DNA of 64,000 nucleotides from positions 3,454,501-3,518,500 of the forward strand of contig NZ_JACHMZ010000001.1 of NCBI RefSeq assembly GCF_014205165.1, given 5' to 3'. The translations under genes were made by a program, and so were the position numbers. The notes under the pieces are model-generated. The model was not told the DNA's origin. It saw nothing but the letters and a program-made list of their open reading frames with translations, and did not search any database. This DNA is from Micromonospora carbonacea. GTDB taxonomy: Bacteria; Actinomycetota; Actinomycetes; Mycobacteriales; Micromonosporaceae. The first letter of the stretch is position 1, and each line of letters starts with the position of its first letter. This document shows positions 56,800 to 64,000 of this stretch, piece by piece.

Positions 56800-58386
56800 A
56801 TGCGGATCCACGTACCCGAGCGGCCCACGGGCCGGCTGACCGACGCCTGGCGGGCCTGCGTCGGCACCGGCCGGTTCGAGCTGGCGCTGCGGCGCGACTA
56901 CCAGGACTCGCTGGCGCTCGTCCAGCGGGACATCGGCTTCCGGCACATCCGGGGGCACGGCCTGCTCAGCGACGGCGTCGGCGTGCACCGCCCCTACGAG
57001 CACGCGGGTTCGCGGCGCGTGCGGCACTCGTTCACGTACGTCGACCAGGTCGTCGACGCGTATCTGGAGCTGGGGATCCGGCCCTTCGTGGAGCTCGGCT
57101 TCATGCCCTCGGGCCTGGCCTCCGGCGACCAGACGGTGTTCTGGTGGCAGGGCAACGTCACCCCGCCGGCGTCCTGGACGGAGTGGGCGGACCTGGTCCG
57201 GGCCACGGTCGCGCACCTGGTCGACCGGTACGGCCTCGACGAGGTGCGCGGCTGGCCCATCGAGGTGTGGAACGAGCCGAACCTGACGGCCTTCTGGCAG
57301 GATGCGGACCGCGACGCCTACCACCGGCTGTACGAGGTGTCGGCGCACGCCGTGAAGGAGGTCGACGCGTCCCTCCAGGTCGGGGGGCCGGCCATCTCCC
57401 CCGGCTCCGACGAGTGGCTGGTGCCCTTCGCCGAGTTCGTCGCCGCGCGCGACGTCCCGTGCGACTTCGTCAGCCGGCACGCCTACACCTCCGGCCCGGC
57501 GCAGCACGTGCCGTTCGGCACCCACCAGACCCTCGCCCCGGCGGAACACCTGCTGGAGCAGTTCGCCGCGCCGCGCCGGCTGCTCGCCGGCACCGCCCTG
57601 GCGGACCTGCCCGTGCACATCACCGAGTTCAACTCCTCCTACCGGCCCGACAACCCGATCCACGACACCGCGTTCCACGCCGCCTACCTCGCCCCCGTGG
57701 TGGCCGCCGGCGGCGACCTGGTCGACTCCTTCTCGTACTGGACGTTCAGCGACATGTTCGAGGAGGCGGGGATCCCGACGGCGCTGTTGCACGGCGGCTT
57801 CGGCCTGCTCACCCACCGGCAGCTCAAGAAGCCCACCTACCACCTGTACGCGTTCCTGGCCCGGATGGGCGACGCGGTGCTGGCGCGCGGGGCGGACCAC
57901 CTGGTCACCCGCGACGCCGACGGCCGGGTCACGGTGCTGGCGTGGGCGCCGGTGGACGTCACCGGCCGCGCGCCGGTGCCCGAGCGGCACACGCTGGCGC
58001 TGTCGGTGCCGCTGGACGCGCCCGGGGCGACGTCGGCGTACCTGGCGCGCTCGTCGGTGAGCGAGGAGGCGGGCAACGTCCAGGCGGCCTGGGCCGAGAT
58101 GGGCCGGCCCCGGTCCCCGCGGCCGCGCCAGCTCGACGCGCTGCGGGAGGCCGCCGAGCCGGCCCGCAGCCACCGGAGCCTGCCGGTGGTGGGCGGCCGG
58201 GTGGAGGTCGACCTCACCCTCGCCCGGCACGAGGTGACCCTGGTCGAGATCGACGCGGTGCGCGACGAGACCCCTCCGTGGTGGGACGACGACCGGCTGC
58301 TCGGCCTGCCCGGCCGCGGCGTCGGCGGCCACGACGGCGACGGGCGACGCGGCGGCGTCCCGGCCGGCGGGGAAGGGCGGCCGTGA
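56800..58386 (+). CDS. GH39 beta-xylosidase-type glycosidase
   Basis: 528 residues, no signal peptide. Acid/base Glu is in IEVWNEPNLTAFW, nucleophile Glu in VHITEFNSSYRPDNPIHDT. SFSYWTFSDMFEE and GGFGLLTHRQLKKPTYH are typical of GH39 xylosidases. The last 40 residues are Gly/Arg-rich and not conserved. It hydrolyses xylo-oligosaccharides brought in by the neighbouring importer. Its stop overlaps the next GTG (GTGA). Confidence 0.93.
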   Translation: MRIHVPERPTGRLTDAWRACVGTGRFELALRRDYQDSLALVQRDIGFRHIRGHGLLSDGVGVHRPYEHAGSRRVRHSFTYVDQVVDAYLELGIRPFVELGFMPSGLASGDQTVFWWQGNVTPPASWTEWADLVRATVAHLVDRYGLDEVRGWPIEVWNEPNLTAFWQDADRDAYHRLYEVSAHAVKEVDASLQVGGPAISPGSDEWLVPFAEFVAARDVPCDFVSRHAYTSGPAQHVPFGTHQTLAPAEHLLEQFAAPRRLLAGTALADLPVHITEFNSSYRPDNPIHDTAFHAAYLAPVVAAGGDLVDSFSYWTFSDMFEEAGIPTALLHGGFGLLTHRQLKKPTYHLYAFLARMGDAVLARGADHLVTRDADGRVTVLAWAPVDVTGRAPVPERHTLALSVPLDAPGATSAYLARSSVSEEAGNVQAAWAEMGRPRSPRPRQLDALREAAEPARSHRSLPVVGGRVEVDLTLARHEVTLVEIDAVRDETPPWWDDDRLLGLPGRGVGGHDGDGRRGGVPAGGEGRP

Positions 58387-59075
58387 GCGGCGACGCCGCG
58401 CGGGCCGCCCGGCAGTTCGGCGAGGGCCCGCTGTCGCGGTCCGCCGCGCGGGTCTACACCCTGCTCGTCGTCGAGCTGCTCCTGCTGCTGGCCTGCCTGC
58501 CCGGCCTGGTGCCGCTGGTCCTGCTCGACGCCGACGCGAGCAACATCCCGCTCTACGCCGCCTGCGCGTTGCCGCTGGGCCCGGCGCTGTCGGCCGCGCT
58601 GTACGCGCTGCACCACCAGCGCCCCGACCTGACCGACCTGCGGCCCGCCGCCGCGTTCCGGCGCGGCTACCGGGCCAACCTGGCGGGGGTGCTGCGGATC
58701 TGGGTGCCGCTGCTGGCGTTGCTCACCGTCGTCGCGGTGAACCTCGCCCACCTGGACGTCGCGGGCGTGCCCCGGTGGTGGGCGGTGCCGCTGGTCGGCG
58801 TCGCCGCGCTGGCGGCCCTCGTCGGGGTGAACGCGCTGGTGATCACCTCCCTGTTCGCGTTCCGGGCCCGCGACGTCGCCCGGCTCGCCCTGCACTTCAC
58901 GGTCCGCGCCCCCGGGGTGGGCATCGGCACGGCCCTGGTGCTCGTGGCGGGAGCCGCCGTCACGGCGGTCACCTCGGAGGCGGTGCTCGCGCTCGCGGGC
59001 TCGGTGTGCGCCCTCGCGCTGCTGCGCGTGGCCGCCCCGATGGTCGAGACGATCCGCGAGGAGTTCACCGCATGA
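58383..59075 (+). CDS. DUF624 (YesL-like) membrane protein
   Basis: 230 residues, about five to six membrane helices. The N-terminal LSRSAARVYTLLVVELLLLLACLPGLVPLVLL and FRRGYRANLAGVLRIWVPLLALL match the YesL/DUF624 family. These genes regularly sit beside LplABC-type importers in Bacillus and Paenibacillus polysaccharide loci; their role is unknown. Overlaps both neighbours, so it is translated together with GH39 and GH67. Confidence 0.85.
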   Translation: MSGDAARAARQFGEGPLSRSAARVYTLLVVELLLLLACLPGLVPLVLLDADASNIPLYAACALPLGPALSAALYALHHQRPDLTDLRPAAAFRRGYRANLAGVLRIWVPLLALLTVVAVNLAHLDVAGVPRWWAVPLVGVAALAALVGVNALVITSLFAFRARDVARLALHFTVRAPGVGIGTALVLVAGAAVTAVTSEAVLALAGSVCALALLRVAAPMVETIREEFTA

Positions 59076-61201
59076 GCCTGCCCTCCGCCACGACCGGCCC
59101 CGCCACCGCGGGCCACGCCGCCGGCGACGACCCGGCGGGCCGCGGTGGGGACGTGCACGCCGCCTGGCTGCCGCCGGAGGCGTTCGCCCCGCTCGGCTCG
59201 CGCCGCGTCCTCGTGCGGGGCGACGGGGTGCTCGTCGACACCGTCTTCGACGAGGTCGAGCGGGCCTGCGCCCGGCACGGCGGCCGGGCGGACCGGACCG
59301 CCGGGGACCGGGCGGTGGACCTGGTGCTCGCCCTGCGCGACGCCGGTCCCCTGCCCGCCGCCGCGACCGCGCTGGCCCGGGCGGCCGGGGCCGACGGGCC
59401 GCTGGGCGGCGAGGGGTTCGCGCTGGCCCGCGCCGAGGGCGTCACCGTGGTGCTGGCCGACGCGCCGGCCGGCCTGCTGTACGGGCTGTTCCACCTGGTG
59501 CGTCTCGGCGCGGCGGCGTTCGAGGGCGACCACCCGGTCCGGCGGCACGCCCCCGTGATGGCGCTGCGCATGCTCGACCACTGGGACAACGTCGACGTGC
59601 ACCCGGTGATGGGGCAGGTCGAGCGGGGCTACGCGGGCGGGTCGATCTTCTGGCGGGCCGGGGCGGCGCGCCGCGACCTCGACCGGGTCCGCGCGTACGG
59701 GCGGCTGCTGGCCGCGTGCGGCGTCAACGCGATCTCGGTGAACAACGTCAACGTCCACGCGACCGAGGCGCGGCTGCTCACCGACCGCCTCGGCGACGTC
59801 GCCGAACTGGCCGACGCGCTGCGCCCCTACGGCGTGCGGGTGCACCTGTCGGTCACCTTCGCCGCGCCCGTCGTCCTCGGCGGCCTGCCGACCGCCGACC
59901 CGGTCGACCCGGCGGTGCGCGCGTGGTGGGCCGCCGCCACCCGCCGCGTCTACGCGCGCATCCCCGACTTCGGCGGCTACGTGGTGAAGGCCGACTCGGA
60001 GGGGCAGCCGGGCCCGTTCACGTACGGGCGCGACCACGCCGACGGCGCGAACCTGCTCGCGGAGGCCCTCGCGCCGTTCGGGGGCGTGGTGCACTGGCGG
60101 GCGTTCGTCTACAACCACCGGCAGGACTGGCGGGACCGCTCGACCGACCGGGCGCGGGCCGCGTACGACCACTTCGCCCCGCTCGACGGCCGGTTCCGCG
60201 ACAACGTGGTGGTGCAGGCGAAGTTCGGCCCGATCGACTTCCAGCCGCGGGAGCCGGTGTCGCCGGTGCTGGCCGCGATGCCGGCGACCCGGCTCGCGGT
60301 GGAGTTCCAGGTCACCCAGGAGTACACGGGACAGCAGCAGCACGTGTGCTATCTCGCGCCCTGCTGGAGCGAGGCGCTGACGTTCGCGCCGTGGGGGCCC
60401 GGCGGGCCGACGGTCGCCGACGTGGCCGCCGGCTCCGGGCCGGGGCCGGCGGCCGGCGGCGGCCTCGCCGCCGTGGCCAACGTGGGCGACGACCCGTTCT
60501 GGACCGGGCACCCCCTCGCCCAGGCCAACCTGTACGCCTACGGCCGGCTCGCCTGGGACCCCGGCCTCGATCCGGTCGCCGTCCTCGACGAGTGGATCGA
60601 CCTCACCTTCCCCGCGTCGACGGTCGGCGACCCGGCCCTGGTGCGCGAGACGCTGCACGCCGTCATGGACGACTCGTGGCGCACCTACGAGCGGTACACC
60701 GCCCCGCTGGGCGTCGGCTTCATGGTCAGCCCGGCCCGCCACCACTACGGCCCCGACGTCGACGGCTACGAGTACTCGCGGTGGGGCACCTACCACTTCG
60801 CCGACCGCGACGGGGTGGGCGTGGACCGCACGCGCGCCACCGGCACCGGCTTCACCGGGCAGTATCCGCCGCCGTGGTCGCAGGTGTACGAGTCGCTGTC
60901 CGACTGCCCCGACGAGCTGCTGCTCTTCTTCCACCACGTCCCGTACGGGCACGTGCTGCGCAGCGGGTCGACCGTCATCCAGCACATCTACGACACCCAC
61001 TTCGCCGGGGTGCAGCAGGTGGCCGGGATGCGGCAGCGGTGGCGACGCCTCGCCGGGGTGATCGACCCGGCGGTGCACGCCCGGGTGGCCGAGCGCCTGG
61101 AGGAGCAGCTGCGCTGCGCGATCGAGTGGCGCGACCAGATCAACACGTACTTCTTCCGCAAGTCCGGGGTGCCGGACGTGCGGGGGCGGACGATCCACTG
61201 A
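59072..61201 (+). CDS. GH67 alpha-glucuronidase
   Basis: 709 residues, cytoplasmic. GH67 markers: MALRMLDHWDNVD, SVNNVNVHATE, the acidic VVKADSEGQPGPFTYGRDHADGANLLAEAL, VYNHRQDWRD, VEFQVTQEYTGQQQHVCYLAP and SRWGTYHFADRDGVGVDRT. It removes (4-O-methyl)-D-glucuronic acid from the end of aldouronic oligosaccharides, which beta-xylosidases cannot pass. Final gene of the operon; the start overlaps the previous stop (ATGA). A terminator follows. Confidence 0.95.
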   Translation: MSLPSATTGPATAGHAAGDDPAGRGGDVHAAWLPPEAFAPLGSRRVLVRGDGVLVDTVFDEVERACARHGGRADRTAGDRAVDLVLALRDAGPLPAAATALARAAGADGPLGGEGFALARAEGVTVVLADAPAGLLYGLFHLVRLGAAAFEGDHPVRRHAPVMALRMLDHWDNVDVHPVMGQVERGYAGGSIFWRAGAARRDLDRVRAYGRLLAACGVNAISVNNVNVHATEARLLTDRLGDVAELADALRPYGVRVHLSVTFAAPVVLGGLPTADPVDPAVRAWWAAATRRVYARIPDFGGYVVKADSEGQPGPFTYGRDHADGANLLAEALAPFGGVVHWRAFVYNHRQDWRDRSTDRARAAYDHFAPLDGRFRDNVVVQAKFGPIDFQPREPVSPVLAAMPATRLAVEFQVTQEYTGQQQHVCYLAPCWSEALTFAPWGPGGPTVADVAAGSGPGPAAGGGLAAVANVGDDPFWTGHPLAQANLYAYGRLAWDPGLDPVAVLDEWIDLTFPASTVGDPALVRETLHAVMDDSWRTYERYTAPLGVGFMVSPARHHYGPDVDGYEYSRWGTYHFADRDGVGVDRTRATGTGFTGQYPPPWSQVYESLSDCPDELLLFFHHVPYGHVLRSGSTVIQHIYDTHFAGVQQVAGMRQRWRRLAGVIDPAVHARVAERLEEQLRCAIEWRDQINTYFFRKSGVPDVRGRTIH

Positions 61202-61206
61202 ACGCA

Positions 61207-61246
61207 GGCGGCGGGCTGTCAATCATGTGACAGCTTCCCCGCCGCC
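61207..61246 (+). terminator. Terminator of the xylan operon
   Basis: Outer arms GGCGGCGGG/CCCGCCGCC enclose an inner CTGTCA/TGACAG stem, starting five bases past the GH67 stop. Confidence 0.8.
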
Positions 61247-61359
61247 GCCCCGCCCCGGCGCGGGTTCCCGCAGGTCGGAGGGCCCAGCGCGCGGCGGCGG
61301 GCCCGGGGCGACGCCGGCGGGCGGCCAGGACGACGTTCCCACGACACCGCCCGCCTGCC

Positions 61360-61365
61360 TAGGCT
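61360..61365 (+). promoter_or_regulatory. -10 box of a probable leaderless transcript
   Basis: TAGGCT ends six bases before the GTG of the following gene, which lacks a Shine-Dalgarno site. Same geometry as the box in front of the SRPBCC-CBM gene. Confidence 0.45.
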
Positions 61366-61371
61366 CGCACG

Positions 61372-62448
61372 GTGATCGAACCCGCTGGCCCGGACCCGCT
61401 GCCGGCCGTGCCGGAGGACGACGGTCGCCGGGCCACGGGCGACCGGCCGCGCGTCCTGCTCGTCGTGCTCGTCGCTGCCCTCGTCTTCCTGGTGCCGGTG
61501 ACCATCGTCTTCCTCGCGACCGAGGGGATCGACCGGGCGGACAAGTACGCGAGCGTGTTCGGGCTGTTCGCGGGGATCTCCAGCGTGCTCCTCGGCCTCG
61601 TGTCGCTCTTTCCGCGCCGGCGGGACCGGCAGGCGGGGCCCGGCGACGGCGCAGGCCCGGGAAGCAACGCCCCGGGAGGTGGCGGCACCGGGACCGGCGG
61701 CGGCCCCCGCTCGCGGCAGCGCAGCCGGACCTTCGGGTTCACCGCCGGTGTGGTGGGCACCACGATCCTCTCGTGCACCGTGGCGACGACCACGCAGTCG
61801 AGCCTGAACGCGCCGCCCCCGGTCGACGAGCCGCCGCCGCTCGCGGTCGTCGCCGCGGTCGACTGGGCGTGGTGCGACGGCACGGTGCTCGCCGCGACGT
61901 CGCCCGCCCGGCTTCCGGCCCCGCCGCGGCGGTACACGTCCGGGGACTGGGCCGACTGGTTCACCCGGCTCGGCGGCGCCCGGACCGGCGCCTCCTGGGT
62001 GACGCTGACCCTGCGGTCCCGCTCGGATGCCACCGTCACCGTCACGGGCATCCGGGCTGCGGTGGCCGGGCGGAGCGAGCCGCCCGAGGTCTCGACCACC
62101 GTCGGCGTCGCCTGCGGGAGGTCCGGGGGCGACGAGCCCGGGGGCGACGAGCTCCGGTTCGACCTCGACGCCGAGCCCGCCCGATCGACCGGGGGCGTCC
62201 GCTTCCCGCTCGCCGTCACCAGGTCGGTGTCGGTGCTGCCCGTGCGGGCGCAGTCCGGCCAGCCCCAGGTCCTCTCCTGGCGGCTGGAGATCGACTGGCT
62301 GTCGCAGGACCGACGGGGGACCCTCACCGTGGACGAACTGGACGGGCTTCCGCTGCTCACCGGCGGCGAGGGACGGTCACGCTGCTTCTACACGGAAACC
62401 GGCACGATCATCGAGAGCCTCTCCGGCGAGGGCTGCCCGACCCGCTGA
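61372..62448 (+). CDS. Hypothetical membrane protein
   Basis: 358 residues, no family recognised. Two hydrophobic segments near the N-terminus (VLLVVLVAALVFLVPVTIVFLA, then YASVFGLFAGISSVLLGLVSLF), a Gly-rich linker, and a third (FGFTAGVVGTTILSCTVATT). The C-terminal 200 residues contain four to five cysteines and beta-strand-like stretches, probably folded outside or inside depending on topology. A 15-base unit encoding GGDEP is tandemly repeated around 62125-62155. The N-terminal layout resembles effector-associated membrane modules, but I cannot support a function. Confidence 0.7.
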   Translation: MIEPAGPDPLPAVPEDDGRRATGDRPRVLLVVLVAALVFLVPVTIVFLATEGIDRADKYASVFGLFAGISSVLLGLVSLFPRRRDRQAGPGDGAGPGSNAPGGGGTGTGGGPRSRQRSRTFGFTAGVVGTTILSCTVATTTQSSLNAPPPVDEPPPLAVVAAVDWAWCDGTVLAATSPARLPAPPRRYTSGDWADWFTRLGGARTGASWVTLTLRSRSDATVTVTGIRAAVAGRSEPPEVSTTVGVACGRSGGDEPGGDELRFDLDAEPARSTGGVRFPLAVTRSVSVLPVRAQSGQPQVLSWRLEIDWLSQDRRGTLTVDELDGLPLLTGGEGRSRCFYTETGTIIESLSGEGCPTR

Positions 62449-62478
62449 CCGCCCCGGCTGCCGTGATCGTAACCACAG

Positions 62479-62505
62479 TTCACGCGGCCGTATTGGGCGC
62501 GTGAA
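62479..62505. promoter_or_regulatory. Inverted repeat TTCACGCG-N11-CGCGTGAA upstream of the MFS gene
   Basis: Perfect 8-bp arms with an 11-bp spacer, about 200 bp before the exporter start. The form suits a TetR- or MarR-type operator; no regulator is visible inside the window. Confidence 0.5.
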
Positions 62506-62568
62506 ACCGTGGACCACCTTGTTACCGTTTCGCGGTGCGTTCGCGTGGCCGCGCGTCCACCAGGGGGG

Positions 62569-62584
62569 CGGTTGCATCCAACCG
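62569..62584 (+). promoter_or_regulatory. Leader hairpin of the MFS gene
   Basis: CGGTTG-CATC-CAACCG: a 6-bp stem with a 4-base loop, in the 254-bp region between the hypothetical gene and the exporter. Possible leader structure only. Confidence 0.3.
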
Positions 62585-62702
62585 GGCGCACGGGGCCGCC
62601 GTGTGCGACAGCCCCGCCCGACAGGTAACCCACAACGTGCTGCCGCCCGAGGTGCGGCACGCGGCCGATCGGCGGCATCCGCCAGCTTCATCAGGAGATT
62701 CC

Positions 62703-64000
62703 GTGAGCAGTCAACCCGCGGCGCCGGCCAAGCTCGACGCCGCCGTACTGAAGATCGCCGGGGTCGTGGTCCTCGGTGCGATCATGTCGATCCTCGACGT
62801 GACCGTGGTCAGCGTGGCACTGCCCACGTTCCAGACCGAGTTCGACGCCTCCTACGCCCGGGTCGCCTGGACGATGACCGGCTACACGCTCGCGCTGGCC
62901 ACGGTGATCCCGCTGACCGGCTGGGCCGCCGACCGGTTCGGCACGAAGCGGCTCTACATGGCGGCGCTCGTGCTGTTCACCCTCGGCTCGGGCCTGTGCG
63001 CCACCGCCGACTCCATCGGCCAGCTCATCGGCTTCCGGGTGTTGCAGGGCCTCGGCGGCGGCATGCTGATGCCGCTCGGCATGACGATCATGACGCGGGC
63101 GGCCGGGCCGGAGCGGATCGGCCGGCTGATGGCGGTGCTGGGCATCCCGATGCTGCTCGGCCCGATCGGCGGCCCGATCCTGGGCGGCTGGCTGATCGAC
63201 GTGGCGAGCTGGCACTGGATCTTCCTGATCAACCTGCCGATCGGCGTCGTCGCGCTGGCCTACGCGCAGTGGGCGCTGCCGAAGGACGCCCCGGAGCCGT
63301 CCGAGTCGTTCGACTTCGTCGGCATGCTGATGCTCTCGCCGGGCCTGGCCCTCTTCCTCTACGGGGTGTCGTCGCTGCCCGAGACCGGCACGTTCGCCGA
63401 CCGGAAGGTGTGGCTGCCGATGCTCGTCGGCGGGCTGCTGGTCGTCTCGTTCGTCGTCTACTCGTTCAAGCCGAAGCACCCGCTGCTCGACCTGCGGCTG
63501 CTGCGTGACCGCAACCTCACCGTCGCGTCCGTCACGATGGCCGTCTTCATGGTCGCGTTCATGGGCGCCGGCCTGCTGTTCCCGAGCTACTTCCTCCAGG
63601 TGCGCGGCGAGTCGACGCTCGACGCCGGCCTGCTGATGGCCCCGCAGGGCATCGGCGCGATGGTCACCATGCCGATCGCGGGCATGCTGGCCGACAAGAT
63701 CCCGGTCGGCCGGACGGTGCCGTTCGCGCTGGTGCTGATCGCGGCCGGCTTCTTCGCGTTCACCCAGGTCGGCACCGACACGTCCTACCTGCTGCTGTGC
63801 GGCTCGCTGTTCGTCATGGGCCTGGGCATGGGCGGCACGATGATGCCGATCATGACCTCGGCGCTGAAGACGCTGACCAACCACGAGGTGGCCCGGGGTT
63901 CCACGCTGTTGAACATCCTCCAGCAGATCGCCGGGTCGGTGGGTTCGGCGATCATGTCGGTGATCCTCACCAGCAAGCTGAACGACGCGCCGGTCATCCC
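62703..64000 (+). CDS. MFS multidrug exporter, DHA2 (EmrB/QacA) family, partial
   Basis: The first 432 codons are visible; the frame is open at the right edge. DHA2 14-helix features: motif in helix 1 (IMSILDVTVVSVALPTFQTEF), GWAADRFGTKRLYMAAL between helices 2 and 3, and motif C GPIGGPILGGWLIDVASWHWIFLINLPIG. Exports drugs or metabolites using the proton gradient. GTG start preceded by AGGAG. A TetR-like operator repeat lies upstream. Confidence 0.94.
   Translation, partial: MSSQPAAPAKLDAAVLKIAGVVVLGAIMSILDVTVVSVALPTFQTEFDASYARVAWTMTGYTLALATVIPLTGWAADRFGTKRLYMAALVLFTLGSGLCATADSIGQLIGFRVLQGLGGGMLMPLGMTIMTRAAGPERIGRLMAVLGIPMLLGPIGGPILGGWLIDVASWHWIFLINLPIGVVALAYAQWALPKDAPEPSESFDFVGMLMLSPGLALFLYGVSSLPETGTFADRKVWLPMLVGGLLVVSFVVYSFKPKHPLLDLRLLRDRNLTVASVTMAVFMVAFMGAGLLFPSYFLQVRGESTLDAGLLMAPQGIGAMVTMPIAGMLADKIPVGRTVPFALVLIAAGFFAFTQVGTDTSYLLLCGSLFVMGLGMGGTMMPIMTSALKTLTNHEVARGSTLLNILQQIAGSVGSAIMSVILTSKLNDAPVI

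Noticed and set aside
53989..58332. A minus-strand open frame of about 1450 codons
   Set aside because: Antisense shadow of the permease, binding-protein and GH39 genes, an effect of high GC at third positions. It has low-complexity composition and no family match.

Overview
The window is GC-rich DNA (visibly above 70% G+C, strong G/C bias at third codon positions, many GTG starts, frequent ATGA/GTGA start-stop overlaps) from an actinomycete. The gene content (KdpFABCDE, secreted Tat and lipoprotein carbohydrate enzymes, an NRPS, IclR/GntR control, Streptomyces-type S4) fits a Micromonospora-like member of the Micromonosporaceae. That placement is inference, since no rRNA or other taxonomic marker is present. 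I saw no tRNA, rRNA, CRISPR array, insertion sequence or phage gene.

Layout. (1) 1-5470, minus strand: the edge of a natural-product cluster, with a FAD oxidoreductase, a Rieske oxygenase and a formyltransferase-NRPS loading protein cut by the left edge. My hand-read adenylation code looks like glycine, so the protein would make N-formylglycine. (2) 5471-6944: 1.47 kb with no credible gene, but with a perfect TGTGA-N6-TCACA site and an 18-bp palindrome. (3) 6945-13570, minus strand: a pentose cassette rbsK-C-B-A-D-deoC ending in a strong terminator, followed by a GntR/HutC regulator. The kinase lacks the residues that normally bind ribose. (4) 13973-16491: a tandem pair of proteinase K-like genes; the second has lost its catalytic serine and its oxyanion asparagine. 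(5) 16540-25437: a membrane protein, a GH16-CBM13 glucanase, an SRPBCC-TM-CBM2-like fusion, an SCP2-like/glycogen-debranching-type fusion, an alpha/beta hydrolase, an S4 gene and a DUF2470 gene diverging from an iron-box-like site, and a YccF protein.

(6) 25515-33786, minus strand: kdpFABC plus kdpDE, preceded by a 27-residue membrane peptide gene. (7) 34230-38247: GH51 and GH43-AbfB arabinan enzymes behind an AGCGCT-core operator. (8) 38373-44123: a divergent catabolic locus with LigAB-type dioxygenase, a citrate-synthase-fold lyase, a family III CoA-transferase, an amidohydrolase and an IclR regulator; two near-identical inverted repeats flank the divergent promoters. (9) 44131-48122: SWIM zinc-finger and DUF6493-like pair. 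(10) 48186-61201: a divergent glucuronoxylan locus, with CE7 esterase and ManD-type dehydratase on one side, and GH3, an LplABC-type importer, GH39, YesL-like and GH67 on the other. (11) 61372-64000: a hypothetical membrane protein and an MFS exporter cut by the right edge.

How it works together. Most of the window is plant-polymer and sugar catabolism. Secreted GH16/GH51/GH43 enzymes open beta-glucan and arabinan, the importers at 53093-56706 and 8993-12650 bring in oligosaccharides and a pentose, GH3/GH39/GH67/CE7 finish xylan fragments, and the ManD-type enzyme may take up the uronate branch. Operator-like palindromes sit in front of most of these units, so the region reads as a set of separately regulated catabolic modules next to a secondary-metabolite cluster.
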